A program made the position numbers and the translations under genes. A stretch of DNA of 39,566 nt from Streptomyces sp. MBT53 (GTDB lineage Bacteria; Actinomycetota; Actinomycetes; Streptomycetales; Streptomycetaceae), in NCBI RefSeq assembly GCF_016654115.1, contig NZ_JAEQAZ010000067.1, forward strand, positions 1-39,566. Reading direction: 5' to 3'. The notes beneath the pieces are model-generated. The model was not told the DNA's origin, searched no databases, and saw nothing but the letters and a program-made list of their open reading frames with translations. Below, piece after piece: positions 38,034 through 39,566 of the stretch (position 1 is the stretch's first letter; each line of letters begins with the position of its first letter).

Positions 38034-39271
38034 TGCCCGCACCCGTCCCTCTCTCCGACAAGCAACTGCGGTCCGTACGCGAGTCGTTCACCTCCCGCAT
38101 CTCCGTCTGGCACGGCAGCGTCCGGTCGGGCAAGACGATCGCGAGCCTCCTCGCGTTCCTGCTGTCGATCCGGCGCGCGCCGGCCACGGGCTTGATCCTC
38201 CTGTGCGGCCGGTCGTTGCAGACCATCGAGCGCAACATCATCGAACCCCTGCAAGATCCAGCACTGTTCGGCTCGGACGTCGCCGCCGAGGTCCGGCACA
38301 CCCGGGGCGCCACGGTCGCGAGCATCCTCGGCCGCACGGTCCACCTGATCGGCGCGGCCGACGCGCGCGCCGAGGGCCGGCTGCGCGGTGCGACTGCCTG
38401 CCTGGCCTACGTCGACGAGGCAACCCTCGTTCCCGAGGGCTTCTTTGTGCAGTTGCTCGCCCGGCTGTCCGTGCCGGGTGCGAGGCTGCTGTGCACCACG
38501 AACCCCGACTCGCCGAGGCACTGGCTCAAGCGGCAGTACCTCGACCGGTCCGACGAACTCGACCTCGCCGCCTGGCACTTCCGCCTCGCCGACAACCCGA
38601 GCTTGGCGCCGGCGTACGTCGCCGCCCTGTCGGCTGAGTACACCGGCCTGTGGCGCCGACGGATGATCGACGGTGCTTGGGCAGTCGCTGAAGGCGCCAT
38701 CTACGACATGTACGACGAGGCAGCGCACGTCGTTGACGAGTTGCCCGCGATGCGCCGGCACTGGATCGGCATCGACTACGGCACCGTGAACGCCACCTCG
38801 GCGATCCTGCTCGGCGAGGGTGTCGACGGCCGGCTGTACGCGTGCGCCGAGTGGCGCCACGATTCCCGCACCGCGCACCGGCAGATGACCGACGCCCAGT
38901 ACAGCGCCGCACTGCGCACGTGGGTCGCCGACCTCGGCATCGCGCCCGAGTGGACGTTCGTCGACCCGAGCGCGGCATCGTTCATTACGCAGTTGTGGGC
39001 CGATTCCTACGAGGGCGTCGCCCGCGCCTCGAACGAGGTCGTCGACGGCATCCGGTCCGTCGCGAGCCTGCTCGGCGCCGGCCTGCTGCGGATACACCGG
39101 TCGTGCGAGGGACTGCTCAACGAACTGCCCGGTTACGTATGGGATACGGCCGCCGCCGACAAGGGCGAGGACAAGCCCGTCAAGGTCGCCGACCACTCGT
39201 GCGACGCACTGCGCTACGCCGTGCACTCCACCGCCCACGAGTGGCGCCACCTGCTCACCCTCGCCGCATAG
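38033..39271 (+). CDS. Terminase large subunit (PBSX family)
   Basis: A 412-residue packaging motor. Walker A is WHGSVRSGKTIASLL near residues 26-40, Walker B CLAYVDEATLV near residue 128, and coupling motif LLCTTNPDSPRHW. The C-terminal nuclease has WIGIDYGTVNATSAILL, WTFVDPSAASF and VADHSCDALRYAV, giving its acidic residues. ATG at 38033 overlaps the small-subunit stop (TGATG); GTG at 38030 is possible. It shows this element was a tailed phage. No portal or capsid gene follows before the window ends. Confidence 0.94.
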   Translation: MPAPVPLSDKQLRSVRESFTSRISVWHGSVRSGKTIASLLAFLLSIRRAPATGLILLCGRSLQTIERNIIEPLQDPALFGSDVAAEVRHTRGATVASILGRTVHLIGAADARAEGRLRGATACLAYVDEATLVPEGFFVQLLARLSVPGARLLCTTNPDSPRHWLKRQYLDRSDELDLAAWHFRLADNPSLAPAYVAALSAEYTGLWRRRMIDGAWAVAEGAIYDMYDEAAHVVDELPAMRRHWIGIDYGTVNATSAILLGEGVDGRLYACAEWRHDSRTAHRQMTDAQYSAALRTWVADLGIAPEWTFVDPSAASFITQLWADSYEGVARASNEVVDGIRSVASLLGAGLLRIHRSCEGLLNELPGYVWDTAAADKGEDKPVKVADHSCDALRYAVHSTAHEWRHLLTLAA

Positions 39272-39284
39272 GCAGGCAACGGAA

Positions 39285-39566
39285 CTACCTGGGTTCACGT
39301 TCCATAACTGTGTTCACAGCCTCGACAAACCGACGACTTGCTGCGGCACATTCGAACCAACGGACCGTCACCTCTGCGGCCGTCGCATGCCCCTGCACTT
39401 GGCGTCGGAGAGCGATGGAAAGCTCGTACGTCTCATGCTGAACCTCCAAAGCAGCCGCTGCGACCTCCCGCGGCCCACAGAGATCTACACGCGGTTGCAG
39501 CGCATGAAGGTGCTTTTGGGCCTCAACGAGCTTCACCCGAGCGGCTTCTAGGGCCTGTGTGACGTC
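39285..39566 (-). CDS. Leftward gene of unknown function (5' end outside window)
   Basis: The last 93 codons of a leftward gene, convergent with the terminase and ending 13 bases after it. The visible part has ALEAARVKLVEAQKHLHALQ, then VDLCGPREVAAAALEVQHET, and ends ASRRFVEAVNTVMEREPR. It looks like an alpha-helical hypothetical protein seen in actinobacteria. It breaks the expected terminase-portal order, so it may be an inserted accessory gene. A start at GTG 39536 is possible if the protein is short. Confidence 0.5.
   Translation of the reverse strand, partial: DVTQALEAARVKLVEAQKHLHALQPRVDLCGPREVAAAALEVQHETYELSIALRRQVQGHATAAEVTVRWFECAAASRRFVEAVNTVMEREPR

Overview
The window is high-GC DNA with Streptomyces-type codon use, GTG/TTG starts, frequent ATGA/GTGA start-stop overlaps, SARP and LAL regulators and rare TTA codons, so a Streptomyces or close relative is the likely source. 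No intact rRNA or tRNA gene lies in it.

Three blocks can be told apart. (1) About 1-4527 is ordinary chromosome: a FAD-dependent oxidoreductase (cut by the window edge), a rhomboid-like membrane protein, an MFS transporter overlapping a GNAT acetyltransferase, and a DUF4037 protein. (2) About 4566-27037 is a 22.5-kb island bounded by two direct copies (4528-4565 and 27038-27075, 37 of 38 bases identical) of the 3' half of a tRNA-Thr(TGT) gene. (3) From about 27082 to the right edge is the early and packaging part of a prophage, with the same tRNA remnant at its left end. Both elements therefore seem to have entered the same tRNA gene one after the other. The intact tRNA, and probably an integrase, should lie to the right of the window.

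The island's main content is a leftward set of genes: XRE/MmyB-type regulator, metallo-beta-lactamase-fold hydrolase, DHA2 exporter, AvrD-family protein, P-loop kinase-like ATPase, FabH-type ketosynthase III, acyl carrier protein, HAD-IB phosphatase, a second paralogous P-loop ATPase, and a small coupled ORF running into the tRNA remnant. AvrD makes syringolides in plant pathogens, joining a beta-ketoacyl chain to a pentulose. The ketosynthase, carrier protein, phosphatase and kinases would supply or process such substrates, so the set looks like a syringolide/butyrolactone-like signal or elicitor pathway with its own exporter, a possible lactone hydrolase and regulators. Rightward genes follow: a degenerate carrier-protein-like ORF, a type II thioesterase, a large LuxR (LAL) regulator and a SARP. 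Then come two divergent luciferase-like monooxygenases, an MFS efflux pump with a divergent ArsR-type repressor and a clear operator, a second XRE/MmyB regulator, a quinone oxidoreductase and a flavin reductase. The first XRE regulator and the LAL regulator each carry a TTA codon, so bldA control is likely.

The prophage block has a leftward repressor with TTCGAA-centred operators, then a tightly coupled rightward operon: small protein, YqaJ exonuclease, RecT annealing protein, C5-cytosine methylase (whose middle is overprinted by a second frame with LPTP repeats), a zinc protein, and a lambda O-like replication protein carrying five iterons inside its own gene. Several small early proteins follow, then a ribbon-helix-helix repressor with three copies of a GTGTACGTACAC-type operator, and the small and large terminase subunits. 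The right edge holds the 3' part of a leftward gene of unknown function.
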